Numbered from the stretch's first letter, positions 7,899 through 16,397 are shown. The stretch: 42,316 nucleotides of DNA from Dysgonamonadaceae bacterium (GCA_031253625.1 JAIRVZ010000060.1:1-42316); one strand, 5' to 3'. Notes: a model not told the origin generated them from the letters alone. Numbers and translations are program-made.

Positions 7899-8480
7899 AT
7901 GCGAAAAAATAACATTTACACGATACCGAATTTATTATCGCTCTACCGACTCTTGATGTTTCCTTATATTCTGTATTTGGGAATAAGCCGTCAGGAGCAA
8001 TTGTTTGCTATTCTTTTGACTATTAATCTGATAACCGATGTGTTAGATGGACTGATAGCGCGATGTTTCAATATGCAAACGGAGTTGGGAGCGCGTTTAG
8101 ATTCGATAGCAGATTTTGGGACTTATATTGCTGCTATTGCAGGTGTTTTCTTTTTTAAGTCCTCTGATTTTCAACCACATTTAAGTAGTTTTTTTGTTTT
8201 TATTTTTCTGCTTTTTTTCGCTCATATTTTGTCGTTAATTAAATTCAAACGTTTGCCCAGCTTACACTTGTATTCATGGAAAATTGGCGGTTATATACAG
8301 GGTGCTTTTTTTATTGTGCTGTTTTTGTTTGGCTTTTATCCGATATTCTATTACATTACGATTGTTTGGGGAATCTTGGCATTTTTCGAACACATTACTA
8401 TACAGTTGATTATAAAAGAAATGCGATCAAATGCCAAAGGACTTTATTGGGTGTTGAAAAATAAAAACATAAAAAAATGA
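7899..8480 (+). CDS. CDP-alcohol phosphatidyltransferase family protein
   Basis: The 193-residue integral membrane enzyme should join a CDP-activated lipid to an alcohol (as PgsA or PssA do) with release of CMP. The full family signature D-x2-DG-x2-AR-x8-G-x3-D-x3-D is present: D47, D50, G51, A54, R55, G64, D68 and D72. About six hydrophobic helices follow. Its ATG abuts the GNAT stop, and its own end overlaps the CDP-diglyceride synthetase start by four bases, placing it next to the enzyme that could make its CDP-lipid donor. The alcohol acceptor (glycerol phosphate, serine, inositol phosphate or another) is not visible. Confidence 0.93.
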   Translation: MRKNNIYTIPNLLSLYRLLMFPYILYLGISRQEQLFAILLTINLITDVLDGLIARCFNMQTELGARLDSIADFGTYIAAIAGVFFFKSSDFQPHLSSFFVFIFLLFFAHILSLIKFKRLPSLHLYSWKIGGYIQGAFFIVLFLFGFYPIFYYITIVWGILAFFEHITIQLIIKEMRSNAKGLYWVLKNKNIKK

Positions 8481-9205
8481 AGTTGATTTTATTTTATATC
8501 ATTCTGTTATTTTTCCTTTTAGGTGGTATCGGAATTTATTTTGCAGTGAAAAAGCAAGATCCAAAGGAACGAAAGAAGAATTGGTTGAAATATTTTACTT
8601 ACTTCATTATTATCATTTTTCTGTATGGATGTATTTGTTTCGCAGAAAAAATATTTCCTTGGGTTTGTCTGTCAATTGCCCTTGCAGGATTGCTTGAAAT
8701 AAACTATCTCCAGAAAAATATACCGCAAAAAGGAACTGTCTTTTACTCAATTCTTTTTGTATATATGTTAGTTTCTATCGGATTTTATTTTTTCGGTAGT
8801 TTGTCTCAACCGATATTATTATATACTTTATTTACGGTTTGTACATTTGACGCTTTTAGCCAAATATCCGGACAATTATTAGGAAAAAATAAAATATGCC
8901 CTCAATTAAGTCCGAATAAAACATACGAAGGATTATTCGGTGGGTTATTCATGGCTATATGCACTTGTCTTATTGTCGGAAAAATACTGGATTTTTCCAT
9001 ATTTACTACCCTTATATTGGGATTTAGCATTTGTTTGTTTTCTTTTGCAGGAGATTTATCTGCATCATGGGTTAAACGGAAATATGGAGTAAAAGATTTT
9101 AGTTCGATATTGCCCGGACACGGTGGATTTTTAGATCGATTCGACAGTTTTATTGCCTCCGGAGCGTTTGTTTATCTGATTAATTTATTTTTCAACATAC
9201 GATGA
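8477..9205 (+). CDS. CDP-diglyceride synthetase (CdsA-type phosphatidate cytidylyltransferase)
   Basis: This 242-residue multi-pass membrane protein carries the CdsA signature almost perfectly at residues 195-223: SASWVKRKYGVKD, then PGHGGFLDRFD. Upstream D125 and the SPNKTYEG segment (145-152) are also typical of the CTP and metal site. It should convert phosphatidate and CTP to CDP-diacylglycerol, the donor for the preceding gene product. Four-base overlaps join it to both neighbours. It is shorter than housekeeping CdsA proteins (often near 280 residues) and has a poorly conserved N-terminal half. It may therefore be a second, specialised copy; whether another cdsA exists cannot be seen here. 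Confidence 0.92.
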   Translation: MKLILFYIILLFFLLGGIGIYFAVKKQDPKERKKNWLKYFTYFIIIIFLYGCICFAEKIFPWVCLSIALAGLLEINYLQKNIPQKGTVFYSILFVYMLVSIGFYFFGSLSQPILLYTLFTVCTFDAFSQISGQLLGKNKICPQLSPNKTYEGLFGGLFMAICTCLIVGKILDFSIFTTLILGFSICLFSFAGDLSASWVKRKYGVKDFSSILPGHGGFLDRFDSFIASGAFVYLINLFFNIR

Positions 9206-9849
9206 ATTACCAATTACTTTATTACTTTTTATTCCTTTTATGTTTTTTCCTCATAATCATTTTTTGTGAGTTTCTGCATAAAAAAGGAATTCATGTTGAA
9301 TATACACGCAAGTTAGGTCATTCATTATCCACTTTATTATGTCTGTTTATTCCAATTTGTTTTTCATCCCATTGGTATGTGTTAATATTAGTAATTTCCT
9401 CATTTTTAATTCTTTATATCGGAAATAAGAAAAGTCTTTTAAATTCTATTTGCTCTGTGGATAGAAAAACTTGCGGTGCTTATTTGCTGCCTGTTTCTAT
9501 TGGAGTTACTTACTATATATCTATATGGTGGCTGCAAAATAATTTGTTTTTTATTTTACCGATTGTTATTTTGGCAATAAGCGACCCTTTGGCTTATTAT
9601 TTTGGTACCGTTTACAAGTCTAAAAGAATAAAATCCGGTAAAACTGCGATAGGTACTTTGGCATTTTTTCTATCAACATTTATTATATGCAGTTTGATAT
9701 TTTGGTTTCAATCGGCAGAAATAAAAAATATAGGTATTGCATTATGTATATCCGTTGTTGTTTCTGTGATAGAATTAATATCTCCCAATGGTACTGATAA
9801 TTTGACGATACCATTATCAGTGATTGTTTTGTTAATGCTCACACAATGA
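9202..9849 (+). CDS. Dolichol/phytol/diacylglycerol kinase-like membrane protein (SEC59/VTE5/DGK1 superfamily)
   Basis: The 215-residue protein has six to seven hydrophobic segments. It shows the superfamily's scattered motifs: RKLGH (36-40), SDPLAYYFGTVYKSKRIKSG followed by KTAIGT, and the C-terminal ELISPNGTDNLTIP. Known members are CTP-dependent kinases of polyprenols, phytol or diacylglycerol, and are distantly related to CDP-diglyceride synthetases. It overlaps the CDP-diglyceride synthetase gene by four bases upstream and the symporter by four downstream. A lipid-alcohol kinase that feeds phosphatidate-like substrates to the neighbouring cytidylyltransferase would fit, but this is inference. 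Confidence 0.82.
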   Translation: MNYQLLYYFLFLLCFFLIIIFCEFLHKKGIHVEYTRKLGHSLSTLLCLFIPICFSSHWYVLILVISSFLILYIGNKKSLLNSICSVDRKTCGAYLLPVSIGVTYYISIWWLQNNLFFILPIVILAISDPLAYYFGTVYKSKRIKSGKTAIGTLAFFLSTFIICSLIFWFQSAEIKNIGIALCISVVVSVIELISPNGTDNLTIPLSVIVLLMLTQ

Positions 9850-11294
9850 ATAGCTTACTTATAGTTTCAATCATCGTATTATATTTCGCAGTATTACTCG
9901 TTACCTCATATATTACCGGTAAAAAACATTCCGATAATGAGGCGTTTTTTATCGGGAACAGGCAATCGCCTTGGTATGTAGTTGCCATCGGAATGATTGG
10001 CGCATCGATTTCGGGAGTAACATTTGTTTCGGTTCCGGGTTGGGTGCGGTCGACAGATATGACCTATATCCAAATGGCTTTGGGATTTTTCTTCGGATAT
10101 ATGTTTATCGCCCACGTTTTATTGCCGTTGTATTACAAATTAAACCTTACTTCTATTTATACTTATCTGCAAACAAGAATGGGAGTAAGAGCCTACAAAA
10201 CAGGTGCCTCGTTTTTTCTGCTCTCCAAATTGTTGGGTGCGGCAGCCCGTTTATACATTGTTGTAATGATTATGCAGCATTATATATTTGATACTTGGGG
10301 AGTTCCGTTTTATGTTTCGGTAACGGTTATTGTGGCTTTAATTTTCCTGTATACATTCAGAAGTGGTATTCGAACCATTATTTGGACGGATTTACTCCAG
10401 ACTTTCTTTTTGCTTGCCGCTTTGATATTGATTATTTGGCAGGTAATCAGTCAACTCGATTTCAGTTTTTCCGAAACCGTTTCTGCGATAACAACCAATG
10501 AGCATTTTCGGATTTTTGAATTTGATATTAAAAGTCCTCAAAACTTTTTCAAACAATTTATCAGTGGGATATTCGTGGTCATTGCTATGACCGGATTAGA
10601 CCAAGATATGATGCAAAAAAATATCTCTTGCCGCAACCTGAAAGAGGCGCAAAAAAATATTTACGGTTATGCATGGACGTTCGTTCCGATCAATTTTCTT
10701 TTCCTTTGTTTGGGTATTTTGCTGTTGATATTTGCTCAAACTCATCAGATTGAACTTCCGGCAGTTTCGGATCAAATATTGCCGTCGTTTGCAGCCACCG
10801 GGACGTTGGGAACTGCTGTCGTCGTATTTTTTATGATTGGATTGATGTCGGCCGCATTTTCGAGTGCCGATTCCGCACTGACTTCATTAACTACCTCTTT
10901 TTGTGTCGATATTTTAGAAACATCCAAACGCAAACCTGAAATTGCCAAAAGCATCCGGTTAAAAACGCATATTTACATCTCTATCATTTTTATCTTGACG
11001 ATATTGATTTTTAGAATTGCGAATAATACAAGCATTATCAATGCGATTTACATCATGGTTTCGTATACTTACGGCCCTTTAATCGGAATGTTTGCCTTCG
11101 GTTTGTTTACTAAAATTCGTCCGAACGACAAATGGATTCCTGCTATTTGTATTCTTTCTCCCGGATTATCCTTTTTATTTGACATGCTGATATTCAAATT
11201 TACCGGATATAAATGTGGCTATGAATTGTTAATTATCAACGGTTTAATAACTTTTATCGGGTTGTGGATTTCAGGTAATATTGCTCGAAAATAG
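9846..11294 (+). CDS. Sodium:solute symporter (SSS family)
   Basis: This 482-residue inner-membrane transporter has about thirteen hydrophobic segments. It opens with the SSS pattern of a first helix followed by a polar loop and the GASISGVTFVSVPGW region (residues 53-67). A conserved SAAFSSADSALTSLTTSF stretch near residue 340 contains the small polar residues expected at the second sodium site. Family members take up sugars, inositol, proline, choline, sialate or similar solutes with sodium. The solute here is unknown. It is the last gene of the phospholipid operon through a four-base ATGA overlap, so the imported solute may be the head group or a precursor. Its last 41 bases overlap the end of the opposing acyltransferase gene. 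Confidence 0.93.
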   Translation: MNSLLIVSIIVLYFAVLLVTSYITGKKHSDNEAFFIGNRQSPWYVVAIGMIGASISGVTFVSVPGWVRSTDMTYIQMALGFFFGYMFIAHVLLPLYYKLNLTSIYTYLQTRMGVRAYKTGASFFLLSKLLGAAARLYIVVMIMQHYIFDTWGVPFYVSVTVIVALIFLYTFRSGIRTIIWTDLLQTFFLLAALILIIWQVISQLDFSFSETVSAITTNEHFRIFEFDIKSPQNFFKQFISGIFVVIAMTGLDQDMMQKNISCRNLKEAQKNIYGYAWTFVPINFLFLCLGILLLIFAQTHQIELPAVSDQILPSFAATGTLGTAVVVFFMIGLMSAAFSSADSALTSLTTSFCVDILETSKRKPEIAKSIRLKTHIYISIIFILTILIFRIANNTSIINAIYIMVSYTYGPLIGMFAFGLFTKIRPNDKWIPAICILSPGLSFLFDMLIFKFTGYKCGYELLIINGLITFIGLWISGNIARK

Positions 11295-12465
11295 CCTCCT
11301 TCAATGCTACAAATTTGAATGCCGATTCGCTTTTGAATGGCGCAATAGAAAAAAGCTCACCATTGTATGCAAAATCGAAATGTCCTTTTACTTCGTGTGC
11401 AAAAATAGCTGACAGATTGTTTTTTATTTGCCATGATACCTTTACGTCATTGTATGTTCCGTGATAACAAAAGTGGTCGATATTAATTTCGGCTATGCCG
11501 CTGCCTACCTTTGTGTACTTGCCATGCTTGCTTATTTTTACAAGAAAAGCCGGTTCGCTATAGGAAAACGTGGGAAATTTAACTTGTTGCTTGTAACATT
11601 GCATTTGCCAACGACTCCACTGCGTAGGAGTTTCAAAAATGATGCAATTACTGTCGGCCGGCTGTAGCAAACCGTATTCATTCATAAGCGCAGCATTGCC
11701 GCATGACGCACACCATAAACGGTTGCGCTTTGTGTGCATGTTAAATTCTGTTTGACATCGGGGACACATATACAACACTTGTTCCAATCCTTTTGCACTG
11801 TGCGGTTTTGAGGCTTTTACCATAGCTTTACGCTGCCATTCGTAATCGTCGAAATACAGCGCATTTTTTACTTTTTGGTAAATATCTTCGTGATTTAATA
11901 CCTCCAGTTCATGAGGGTTAAAGAGCACATCTACAGATGCTTCGATACTCGATTTGCGTAAGCCCATATTCCATTTCGGGCAGGCTATGAATGCTCCATT
12001 TATATGCACTGTTACCACAGGTACTTTCAGTTTTTTCAACAATCTGGCAATACTTGCATCCATATAGGTGGCTTCGCCGTCGAAGGTGCTTTGTCCCGCG
12101 GGGTATAGTGCCACCACATCGCCACGCTGTATGATGCTGAAAATATTTTTTATTGCTTTTGTGTCGGGCTGAAATTGTTCCTTGGGAAAGCAGCCCATAA
12201 AACGAAGTATGCCATTTAAAAAACGAACACGAAAGTAAAATGTTGCTACCGCAAAGTTCAATACAACAGGTGACATAGCGGATGCCACTACCGTAAAATC
12301 AATGTTGCTGATGTGGTTGGCTAACACTATGTATGGTGGTTTGAGTGCAGCAAATTCGGTACTTTTATGTACTTTAAACGCATATTTTTTGCGATGCAAG
12401 AATGAGCATAAAGCAACAACCAAGCGGTAAATTATTCTATTTGGCTTTCTAACTTGTCTGTCCAT
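11254..12465 (-). CDS. 1-acylglycerol-3-phosphate acyltransferase (PlsC) with C-terminal zinc ribbon
   Basis: The 403-residue protein begins with a PlsC acyltransferase domain (about residues 35-210). It has the catalytic HISNID (H51 and D56), a phosphate-binding YPAGQSTFDG segment in place of the usual EGTR, and a VPVVTVHINGA block. The domain should transfer an acyl chain to lysophosphatidate or a similar acceptor. A second region (230-260) holds two CxxC pairs, C234/C237 and C252/C255, a rubredoxin-like zinc ribbon, followed by about 145 residues with no recognised family. Housekeeping PlsC is near 240 residues, so the C-terminal part is an unusual addition. The gene follows the ATP-grasp-like gene by four bases. 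Its end overlaps the symporter gene tail-to-tail by 41 bases. Confidence 0.87.
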   Translation of the reverse strand: MDRQVRKPNRIIYRLVVALCSFLHRKKYAFKVHKSTEFAALKPPYIVLANHISNIDFTVVASAMSPVVLNFAVATFYFRVRFLNGILRFMGCFPKEQFQPDTKAIKNIFSIIQRGDVVALYPAGQSTFDGEATYMDASIARLLKKLKVPVVTVHINGAFIACPKWNMGLRKSSIEASVDVLFNPHELEVLNHEDIYQKVKNALYFDDYEWQRKAMVKASKPHSAKGLEQVLYMCPRCQTEFNMHTKRNRLWCASCGNAALMNEYGLLQPADSNCIIFETPTQWSRWQMQCYKQQVKFPTFSYSEPAFLVKISKHGKYTKVGSGIAEINIDHFCYHGTYNDVKVSWQIKNNLSAIFAHEVKGHFDFAYNGELFSIAPFKSESAFKFVALKEAIFEQYYLKSTTR

Positions 12466-12469
12466 TTTT

Positions 12470-13684
12470 TTACACTTTAATATATGCCCAATATTTACTG
12501 TCGTCTTTTATCGGGCAAAGAGATAAATATCCTGATTTTATTTTTCCGTTAGCAAATTCGACCGGATATAATTGTTGCATTTCTCGGTGTTTTTGCAACA
12601 ATTCGCCCGGTTTATTGCTGAAATCAATTTTGAAATATCCGGTAGAATTTTCGTAGAAAAAGTTTTGATACAATTTGAAAGATAATAATCCCATCGTATT
12701 TCTCATATTAATTTCGACACAAGGATGAAGTAGATTGCTTCGTTGCTTCGCGCCTCGCAATGACGAATCGGCATATATCATCATATCTATACCGATACAT
12801 CCTTTGTAAACGCAACCAAAAGTTTGATTCAGAAACTGAATGAGCGTATTTTTTACTTTTTCTAATAAAACAGCATCAATACAAGTTGCTAATTTGCTTT
12901 GTATCTCATCTTGAGAAATTAATATGTTTTTATCGTACACTCCTTTTTTATTTGTCTCGAATAAAGATAATCCTGTAAATTCAACTTTTCCGAGACCATC
13001 GGAATGAAAGAGCATCGCAAAATCGGTTCGTTTATCCAATACTTTTTCAATCGAAATGAAAGATTGTTTTTTCAATATCCCGCTGATTATTTGCTTTTCC
13101 GATTGATGTAGATTTCCGGGCGGCAGCCACAATAATCCTCGACCGGAAGAAGAATAAGGCGCTTTGGCCAGTAATTCAACTCGACTTGATGTCACCGCGT
13201 TTTCTATATCTTCGATTGTTGTAAAAAATTGGGGAACAATATCGTTTGATATTTCCGGTTGATTTTTAATGATAAATTCCAAGCCTTTTTTTGCCGTTTG
13301 CCGGCTGCACAATTCAGAGTATTCATTTTTCCATTGAGGTAATTGAAGATTTAGTTCGTGATGATCGCTAAGGATTTTAGAGAATTTAAGGACTTGAGGA
13401 GAAATACCCCAAGGGGAAACTTCGATGCCTGATAATAAGTGCTTTTTTTTGAGAATATCATTTGTGCTAACTGGTTTTGCCAAGTGATTCAGCGGCTCAA
13501 TTGAGGATACGAAATCGGCTGTCAAATTGTCTTCAATCCAAACAAAATCGTTTGAAGAACCGGTATACCATGCAGGAAGAAAAGCCAAATCCCGCTGCAT
13601 TTTGACTTGATTGGCAGCAGGAGTATAATGTGGCGATGCGTTGAGTACCGCAGTTTCGTGTCCGGGATTGAAATAGTGAAGCAT
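12470..13684 (-). CDS. Conserved Bacteroidales-type protein, possible ATP-grasp fold, with repeat-derived insert
   Basis: I do not recognise a characterised family. Visible ATP-grasp hallmarks are a glycine/serine-rich phosphate loop after a lysine (LAKAPYSSSGRGLL, 172-185), an acidic D300, and a metal-binding-like CVEINMRNTMG (322-332) with E324, N326 and R328. Together these suggest an ATP-dependent carboxylate-amine ligase, but the assignment is inference. The N-terminus (FNPGHETAVLN) is distinctive. There is no signal peptide. Residues 307-318 are encoded by a dispersed palindromic repeat (12733-12766) in frame, directly before the metal-site motif. The gene is first in a two-gene unit with the PlsC-zinc-ribbon gene four bases downstream, hinting at a lipid or envelope substrate. 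Confidence 0.75.
   Translation of the reverse strand: MLHYFNPGHETAVLNASPHYTPAANQVKMQRDLAFLPAWYTGSSNDFVWIEDNLTADFVSSIEPLNHLAKPVSTNDILKKKHLLSGIEVSPWGISPQVLKFSKILSDHHELNLQLPQWKNEYSELCSRQTAKKGLEFIIKNQPEISNDIVPQFFTTIEDIENAVTSSRVELLAKAPYSSSGRGLLWLPPGNLHQSEKQIISGILKKQSFISIEKVLDKRTDFAMLFHSDGLGKVEFTGLSLFETNKKGVYDKNILISQDEIQSKLATCIDAVLLEKVKNTLIQFLNQTFGCVYKGCIGIDMMIYADSSLRGAKQRSNLLHPCVEINMRNTMGLLSFKLYQNFFYENSTGYFKIDFSNKPGELLQKHREMQQLYPVEFANGKIKSGYLSLCPIKDDSKYWAYIKV
12733..12766 (-). repeat. Half-copy of a palindromic repeat translated inside a gene
   Basis: On the minus strand it begins TCGTCATTGCGAGGCGCGAA and ends GAAGCAATC. It shares CGTCATTGCGAG and GCGAAGCAA with the complete palindrome at 35338-35402. 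Only one arm is present. It reads through in frame as residues 307-318 of the ATP-grasp-like protein. Confidence 0.8.
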
Positions 13685-13784
13685 TTAACTCGAATTACTA
13701 TTCTTGATTCAGATTAATTTGTATCTGCGGGGATAAAATTACGGATTTTTTAATAGACCTAGCTTTAATCTTGACCGTTTTTTT

Positions 13785-13792
13785 TATATTTG
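13785..13792 (+). promoter_or_regulatory. Possible -7 box for mscL
   Basis: TATATTTG matches TAnnTTTG 42 bases before the mscL ATG. A TTG occurs at 13771-13773, but its 11-base spacing is too short for a standard -33 element. Confidence 0.45.
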
Positions 13793-13834
13793 CCCTCAAT
13801 ATAAAAAACAAGTAATCATTAAAATATTTTTCTT

Positions 13835-14257
13835 ATGGGTTTTCTTAAAGAATTTCAGAGTTTCGCCATGCGTGGCAATGTCATGGATATGGCAGTAGGT
13901 ATTATCATTGGAGGTGCTTTCGGCAAGATAGTTTCCTCGTTGGTTGCAGATATTATTATGCCTCCTATAGGCGTGTTGATTGGCGGTATCAACTTTACCG
14001 ACTTGGTAGTTACGGTAAAGCATGCATCTGTTAATGCTGCCGGACAAGCCGTTCCGGCCGTTACAATCAATTATGGTACTTTCATTCAAACCATATTTGA
14101 TTTTACGATAATTGCATTTGCTATTTTCCTGATGATTAAAGGGATCAATAGTTTTCATCAGAAAAAAACAGAAACAGCGGCAGCAACTCCTCCGGAACCA
14201 ACAAAAGAAGAACAATTGCTCACGGAGATTCGTGATTTGTTGAAGGAGAAATGGTAA
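13835..14257 (+). CDS. mscL: Large-conductance mechanosensitive channel MscL
   Basis: The 140-residue protein matches MscL along its length. The N-terminal amphipathic helix ([20 protein letters not shown]) is followed by the pore-lining first membrane helix [21 protein letters not shown] periplasmic loop and second helix ([14 protein letters not shown]) come next, then a C-terminal cytoplasmic bundle rich in E and K. It forms a homopentamer in the inner membrane that opens under tension to release solutes on osmotic downshock. It stands as a single gene, divergent from the ATP-grasp-like gene 150 bases upstream, and no clear terminator follows it. Confidence 0.97.
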   Translation: MGFLKEFQSFAMRGNVMDMAVGIIIGGAFGKIVSSLVADIIMPPIGVLIGGINFTDLVVTVKHASVNAAGQAVPAVTINYGTFIQTIFDFTIIAFAIFLMIKGINSFHQKKTETAAATPPEPTKEEQLLTEIRDLLKEKW

Positions 14258-14327
14258 TTTATCGCAGATTGTATAAATTACATAGTAGAGAGAAGTAATA
14301 AAAATAAATTATAAAACAAAATCAGTT

Positions 14328-15050
14328 ATGAAACAGATAATTTTATTCATTGTGATAGTCATATTGTTTGCGTCATGTTCAACAGCGTATCAGAGCTCAG
14401 GTTCAGGAATTCTTTTGGGTGGTGGCAATATTAGTAGCGAACTGCCAATTACGCAATCATTGTTTAATGATAAAAATGCAACTATTTCGGAAGAAAATAT
14501 TCAGAAAATTCTTGATGGACATTATGAACTCCCCGAAGTTTTGAGAGTTGCTCTTGTTAAGTTAGAAAGCAAACAACGTCAACGAAATTATTATTGGACA
14601 AGCGAAGAATATTTGAAAACCCAACAATCTTACTTGGAATTATTTACCGATAAATTTAAAAATTCTCAACGAGTAACAACTATTTCTGTTATTCCCGATT
14701 TATTGATTTCCAGTAATCCTACTTTTGTAAATATTCGAGAATCGGCAGTAAGGACACAAGCAGATGTTGTGGCAATATTTTCAATTACGAGTGAAATTTA
14801 TTCAAAGTACAAAGTGTTTTCGCCAGACTTAATAAAAGCTTTTGCAACTATAGAATTTATACTTTTAGATGTAAGAACAGGCTTGATGCCCTTTTCTACG
14901 ATAGTAACAAAGGATTATCAATCAAAGAAACAAAAAGAAGATTTTGACAACTCAGAGGCAATAAACAGGGTGAAAAATGAAGCGGTTTTACTTTCTATAA
15001 ATGAAGTTGGAGAACAGTTGACTAAGTTTTTGAATTCTGACAACAGATAA
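14328..15050 (+). CDS. Predicted lipoprotein of unknown function
   Basis: This 240-residue protein starts with a type II signal peptide: MKQIILFIVIVILFASC, where LFASC is a lipobox and C17 would be lipidated. The mature part begins with a glycine/serine-rich spacer (SSGSGILLGGG). It continues as a mixed alpha/beta domain containing an IPDLLISSNPTFVNIRESA segment and an alternating ADVVAIFSITSEIYSKY strand. This pattern is seen in envelope lipoproteins related to the CsgG/TolB-N type, but the resemblance is weak and I do not assign the family. A strong terminator lies 92 bases downstream. It may be a monocistronic envelope gene. Confidence 0.82.
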   Translation: MKQIILFIVIVILFASCSTAYQSSGSGILLGGGNISSELPITQSLFNDKNATISEENIQKILDGHYELPEVLRVALVKLESKQRQRNYYWTSEEYLKTQQSYLELFTDKFKNSQRVTTISVIPDLLISSNPTFVNIRESAVRTQADVVAIFSITSEIYSKYKVFSPDLIKAFATIEFILLDVRTGLMPFSTIVTKDYQSKKQKEDFDNSEAINRVKNEAVLLSINEVGEQLTKFLNSDNR

Positions 15051-15141
15051 TAGAAGAATAATTTCAGCGTGCAACAGATACGGGCAATTTATTCTTGTGT
15101 AAAGAAACAGAAAATAAAATGACACTATTACCAAAAAACAC

Positions 15142-15176
15142 AAAGGGCATAGAGATAATATCTCTGTGCCCTTTTT
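15142..15176. terminator. Rho-independent terminator, probably bidirectional
   Basis: AAAGGGCA, a GT wobble and AGAGATA pair with TATCTCT and TGCCCTTT across a minimal loop, flanked by A-rich and T-rich tracts. It sits between the convergent lipoprotein and aspartate aminotransferase genes and can serve both. Confidence 0.88.
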
Positions 15177-15203
15177 AATATTTTGCGTACTGCTACTATG
15201 CTA

Positions 15204-16397
15204 TCAAGCCAATTTTGCCAATGCTTCTTTTACTCTTTTCATCGCCTCAACAAGCTTATCATCTGCTGTAGCATAAGAGAAACGGATGCAATTAGGCGCT
15301 CCGAAAGCATCTCCGCCAACACAAGCCACATGACCTACTTCCAACAGGAACATAGCCAAATCGCCTGCTTTCTCGATTTTCTTTCCGTTATATGATTTGC
15401 CGAGGTGAGTAGCACAATCGGGAAATAAATAAAATGCGCCTTGAGGATTATTTACTTTGAATCCCGGAATTTCTTGAGCTAATTTTACCATCAGGTTTTT
15501 GCGACGTTCAAAAGCCTCACGCATTTTTGCAATACAAGACTGGTCGCCGGTATAGGCTGCTTCTGCTGCTTTTTGTGCAACCGAGCAGGGACCTGACGTA
15601 TATTGTCCTTGCAATGTGTTACATGCTGAAGCAATCCATTGTGGAGCAGCAATCCAACCAATACGCCAACCGGTCATGGCATAACCTTTCGAAACTCCAT
15701 TGATAATTACTACGCGGTCGCGCACGTTTTCAAATTGTGCGATACTCTCGTGTTTGTCTAAATAGTTGATATGTTCGTAAATTTCATCTGCCAAGATAAT
15801 GATATTGGGGTGTTTTGCCAATACATCAGCCAATGCTTTTAATTCTTCTTTTGTATAAACGCTTCCTGTCGGATTTGACGGAGAGCAAAGAATAAACATT
15901 TTTGTTTTTGGAGTGATCGCTTTTTCAAGCTGCTCGGCAGTAATTTTGAAATCTTGTTCAATGGGAGCATCGATAAAAACATTTGTTCCATCGGCTAATT
16001 TTACCATTTCAGGATAACTTACCCAATAAGGAGCCGGAATAATCACTTCATCTCCTTTGCCGATGACAGCGAGGACAACGTTACAAATTGATTGTTTTGC
16101 ACCGTTTGAGCAAACGATTTGTCCCGGTTTATAATCAAGGTCGTTTTCCTTTTTCAATTTTGCGACGATTGCATCTCTAAGAGCAGGATAACCGGGTACT
16201 GGAGAATAAAACGAAAAGTTTTTATCCACAGCCTGTTTTGCAGCTTCTTTGATATGATCGGGTGTGAAGAAATCGGGTTCGCCGACACTAAGATTGATTA
16301 CATCGATACCTTGTGCTTTAAGTTCATTACTTTTTTGCGACATGGCTAATGTCTCTGACGGAGACAAACTTGCTAAACGAGCTGAAACTTGTGACAT
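15204..16397 (-). CDS. aspC: Aspartate aminotransferase-type PLP enzyme (class I/II, subgroup I-gamma like)
   Basis: The 397-residue cytosolic protein has the fold-type I aminotransferase features. They include SVGEPDFFTPDHI (37-49) at the substrate-side loop, NGAKQS (98-103) at the cofactor phosphate cup, SPSNPTG (172-178), ADEIYEH (203-209), the PLP lysine K237 in NGVSKGYAMTGWRIG, and a C-terminal arginine in IRFSYA. It should interconvert aspartate and 2-oxoglutarate with oxaloacetate and glutamate; some relatives also act on prephenate or aromatic acids. It lies downstream of ribBA with its own possible promoter (16437-16444), and a large hairpin separates the two genes. The family is certain, exact specificity less so. 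Confidence 0.93.
   Translation of the reverse strand: MSQVSARLASLSPSETLAMSQKSNELKAQGIDVINLSVGEPDFFTPDHIKEAAKQAVDKNFSFYSPVPGYPALRDAIVAKLKKENDLDYKPGQIVCSNGAKQSICNVVLAVIGKGDEVIIPAPYWVSYPEMVKLADGTNVFIDAPIEQDFKITAEQLEKAITPKTKMFILCSPSNPTGSVYTKEELKALADVLAKHPNIIILADEIYEHINYLDKHESIAQFENVRDRVVIINGVSKGYAMTGWRIGWIAAPQWIASACNTLQGQYTSGPCSVAQKAAEAAYTGDQSCIAKMREAFERRKNLMVKLAQEIPGFKVNNPQGAFYLFPDCATHLGKSYNGKKIEKAGDLAMFLLEVGHVACVGGDAFGAPNCIRFSYATADDKLVEAMKRVKEALAKLA

Noticed and set aside
6888..11294. Known Bacteroides inositol-lipid cluster
   Set aside because: There is no myo-inositol-phosphate synthase or phosphatase gene here, and the gene order differs, so the assignment is not supported.
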